Positions 40,246 through 41,710 of a stretch of 41,710 nucleotides of DNA are shown here, piece by piece. The position numbers and the translations under genes are program-made. A model generated the notes under the pieces. The model ran no database searches, had not been told where the DNA came from, and saw only the letters and a program-made list of their open reading frames with translations. Numbering within the stretch: position 1 is the first letter of the stretch; every line of letters begins with the position of its first letter. Origin of the DNA: Streptomyces acidicola (GTDB lineage: Bacteria > Actinomycetota > Actinomycetes > Streptomycetales > Streptomycetaceae); assembly GCF_009377235.1 (NCBI RefSeq), contig NZ_VMNX01000065.1:1-41710 (forward strand). The letters run 5' to 3'.

Positions 40246-40908
40246 ATGACGACGTCCATCAAGCGCGCCCGTCACATGCCCGGCTGGGCGAAGCTCCTGA
40301 CCGTCCTCGTGGTGCTCGTCGTGGTCGTGCTCGCCGCGGTTCCGCTGCTCGTCCTCGGAGGGCTGAAGGACGTGTTCGGCGAGGAGACGCACGACCGGTC
40401 CGGCCCCGCACTCCTCAAGTCCATCCAGGACATCAGCCGTTACGACGCCGCCACGGGCAACTTCCAGGTGGTGGTGGACCTGGAGAAGGACGCCAAGTAC
40501 CTGCCCGACGCGATCCGCGGCACCCGCACCCTGTACGTGGGCGCGGGCACCGTCGACGCCTACGTCGACCTGGGGAAGGTGGGCGAGAACGACGTCACGG
40601 TGAACGAGGACCGCACCGCGGCCACGCTCCACCTGCCGCACGCCGCGCTCGGCAAGCCCGCACTCGACCCCGACCGCTCCTACGCCGTCTCCAAGCAGCG
40701 CGGGCTGCTCGACCGGATCGGCGACCTCTTCTCCGACAACCCCAACAGCGAACAGGCCGTCCAGAAGCTCGCGTCCCAGCACATCGGCGAGGCGGCCAGG
40801 GAGAGCCGCCTCACCGCCCGCGCCGAGTCCAACACCACCGGCATGCTCGAAGGACTGCTCCGCTCGCTCGGCTTCGAGGACGTGAAGGTGACGTACGGCG
40901 ACGCCTGA
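40246..40908 (+). CDS. DUF4230 domain-containing membrane-anchored protein
   Basis: A 220-aa protein with one N-terminal transmembrane helix (about residues 15-38, 'LLTVLVVLVVVVLAAVPLLVLGG') and an extracytoplasmic domain. The latter matches the DUF4230 pattern 'LLKSIQDISRYDAATGNFQVVVDLEKDAKYLPDAIRGTRTLYVGAGTVDAYVDLGKV' through 'AESNTTGMLEGLLRSLGFEDVKVTYGD'. Function unknown. ATG 40246 has GGAAGGAGGA about 8 nt upstream; the longer frame starts in the regulatory repeats and is rejected. Confidence 0.9.
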   Translation: MTTSIKRARHMPGWAKLLTVLVVLVVVVLAAVPLLVLGGLKDVFGEETHDRSGPALLKSIQDISRYDAATGNFQVVVDLEKDAKYLPDAIRGTRTLYVGAGTVDAYVDLGKVGENDVTVNEDRTAATLHLPHAALGKPALDPDRSYAVSKQRGLLDRIGDLFSDNPNSEQAVQKLASQHIGEAARESRLTARAESNTTGMLEGLLRSLGFEDVKVTYGDA

Positions 40909-40999
40909 GCCCGCCCAGGGCATCAGGGTGAGCGGCATCGGCGCACTCTTCGGGGGTAACCGCCTTCAGTACAAGGGAAGTTGAAACTGGGAGGGTTGC

Positions 41000-41587
41000 A
41001 TGGCCCGTACCACGTCACGTTCCCCCACATCGACAGCCCGCCGTCGGTCCAAGGCAGCCCCGCGCGGGCGGCGGCCGCTCTCCGTCCCCTTGCGTCTCCT
41101 GGCGATGGTGACGGCCTTCGCCGCCATGGTCGCGTTCGCGGCGGTACTGGCCCGGCTCACGCTCCAGCCGTCACCGGCCTCGGAAGCGCTGACCCACAGC
41201 AACCTGCACCCCGGCCGCTCCCTGGAGGCCTACCTGAACCAGCCCGCGCTGCGTGACGCCGTCAAGCAGATCGGCGGGAACATCCTGCTCGGCGTGCCGT
41301 TCGGCGTGCTGCTGCCCATGCTGGCGCCCGGGACACGGGGCATCCTGCGCGTGCCGGTACTGACCGCCATGGTCATGCTTCTGGTGGAACTGGTGCAGGG
41401 GGCAATGATCACGGGGCGCGCCTTCGACATCGACGACGTCATCCTCAACACCACGGGCGCACTGCTGGGGTACGTCCTGCTGGGTCGACGACTGGGCCAC
41501 GCCGTGCACCCGCCCGAGCAGAGCAAGCCCTCGGGCAAGAAGAGCCGCAGGCGCCCTCGCTTCCGCCTCCCACGTCGCAAGGCCTAG
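41000..41587 (+). CDS. VanZ family membrane protein
   Basis: A 195-aa integral membrane protein. After a basic N-terminal tail of about 28 residues come four hydrophobic segments, including 'LLAMVTAFAAMVAFAAVLARLTL', 'GGNILLGVPFGVLLPMLAPG', 'LTAMVMLLVELVQGAMI' and 'VILNTTGALLGYVLLGRRLG'. The VanZ motifs 'NILLFVPFG'-like and 'FDIDDVILNTTGALLGY' are clear. The C-terminus is very basic ('KKSRRRPRFRLPRRKA'). VanZ-like proteins are linked to teicoplanin resistance, but most chromosomal members have no assigned role. ATG 41000 has GGGAGG about 6 nt upstream. The stop codon abuts an insertion sequence. Confidence 0.92.
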   Translation: MARTTSRSPTSTARRRSKAAPRGRRPLSVPLRLLAMVTAFAAMVAFAAVLARLTLQPSPASEALTHSNLHPGRSLEAYLNQPALRDAVKQIGGNILLGVPFGVLLPMLAPGTRGILRVPVLTAMVMLLVELVQGAMITGRAFDIDDVILNTTGALLGYVLLGRRLGHAVHPPEQSKPSGKKSRRRPRFRLPRRKA

Positions 41588-41710
41588 GGCCTGTACGGAG
41601 TCGTGATCACCTGCTGGTACAACTCTCGTGTGGCGAGGCGTGAACTCAGCGACGACGAGTGGGCGTTGGTCGAGCCGTTGCTGCCGATCGGCGCCTGTGG
41701 CCCCTATCCG
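41588..41710 (+). mobile_element. Left end of an IS5-type insertion sequence, cut by the window end
   Basis: A transposase reading frame begins 42 bp after the VanZ stop. The intervening GGCCTGTACGGAGTCGTGAT is a plausible terminal inverted repeat for Streptomyces IS5-group elements. The flanking CTAG (41584-41587) fits the YTAR target preference of IS5-type elements. The other end is beyond the window, so boundaries are provisional. Confidence 0.65.
41630..41710 (+). CDS. IS5-family transposase, 5' fragment only
   Basis: Starting at GTG 41630 the frame reads 'VARRELSDDEWALVEPLLP', the standard opening of IS5-group (DUF4096) transposases. Only 27 codons are in the window and the reading frame stays open at the edge, so completeness cannot be judged. 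A weak GTG at 41628 is in another frame. Confidence 0.82.
   Translation, partial: MARRELSDDEWALVEPLLPIGACGPYP

Noticed and set aside
40921..40999. Sigma-B-type promoter (GGGTAA) before the VanZ gene
   Set aside because: GGGGTAAC is present near 40953 but no GTTT element occurs 14-16 bp upstream.

Overview
The window is high-GC actinobacterial DNA, almost certainly from Streptomyces. Signs are GTG starts, several RR/lipobox-type export signals, a CebR/CelR-type operator, a group 2 primary-like sigma factor, STAS and PP2C partner-switching proteins, and intergenic repeats that I recognise as common in Streptomyces. The gene mix (glycoside hydrolases, sugar ABC transporter, LacI/AraC regulators, paralogues of housekeeping genes) suggests accessory or arm-proximal chromosome. 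I see no phage genes, tRNA, rRNA or CRISPR array.

Layout. 1-4.8 kb (+): a family 5 substrate-binding lipoprotein, one protein fusing both transport permeases, and an MFS transporter, translationally coupled; the MFS gene carries a 201-bp terminal-inverted-repeat element in frame. 4.8-5.4 kb: repeat-rich non-coding DNA with an inverted-repeat promoter region. 5.4-5.9 kb (+): STAS anti-anti-sigma protein. 5.8-12.4 kb (-): five-gene sugar operon (two permeases, binding protein, LacI regulator, DUF2264 protein) behind a LacI-type operator. 12.6-14.4 kb (+): a 63-aa protein and an FMN alpha-hydroxy-acid oxidase. 14.5-16.3 kb (-): an ECF-sigma/zinc-finger/membrane/ricin-lectin fusion. 16.9-17.5 kb (-): a ribbon-helix-helix antitoxin and a Fic-like toxin lacking the Fic histidine. 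17.6-23.2 kb (-): secreted GH9 cellulase with a perfect CebR/CelR box, and a secreted GH2 enzyme. 23.5-25.9 kb (+): PAS-GAF-PP2C-ATPase regulator. 25.9-27.7 kb: divergent AraC regulator and PhyH dioxygenase. 27.9-31.8 kb (+): UvrA-family protein in an operon with a sigma-70 factor. 31.8-32.8 kb (-): flavoprotein and DUF1348 protein. 33.0-36.5 kb (-): LacI regulator and GH35 beta-galactosidase with a perfect 16-bp operator. 36.7-41.6 kb: small enzymes, a candidate structured RNA with terminator, DUF4235, VOC, STAS, DUF4230 and VanZ proteins. The window ends inside an IS5-type insertion sequence.

Two themes dominate. The first is plant-polysaccharide use: GH9, GH2, GH35, DUF2264, a YtcQ/LplA-type importer, two LacI regulators and one AraC regulator, with operators visible for three transcription units. 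The second is alternative-sigma control: a membrane-lectin ECF fusion, a group 2 sigma, a PP2C/kinase-like fusion and two STAS antagonists. The least conventional features are the in-frame element in the MFS gene, the sigma-lectin fusion, the degenerate Fic pair, the uvrA-sigma operon and the candidate RNA near 38 kb.
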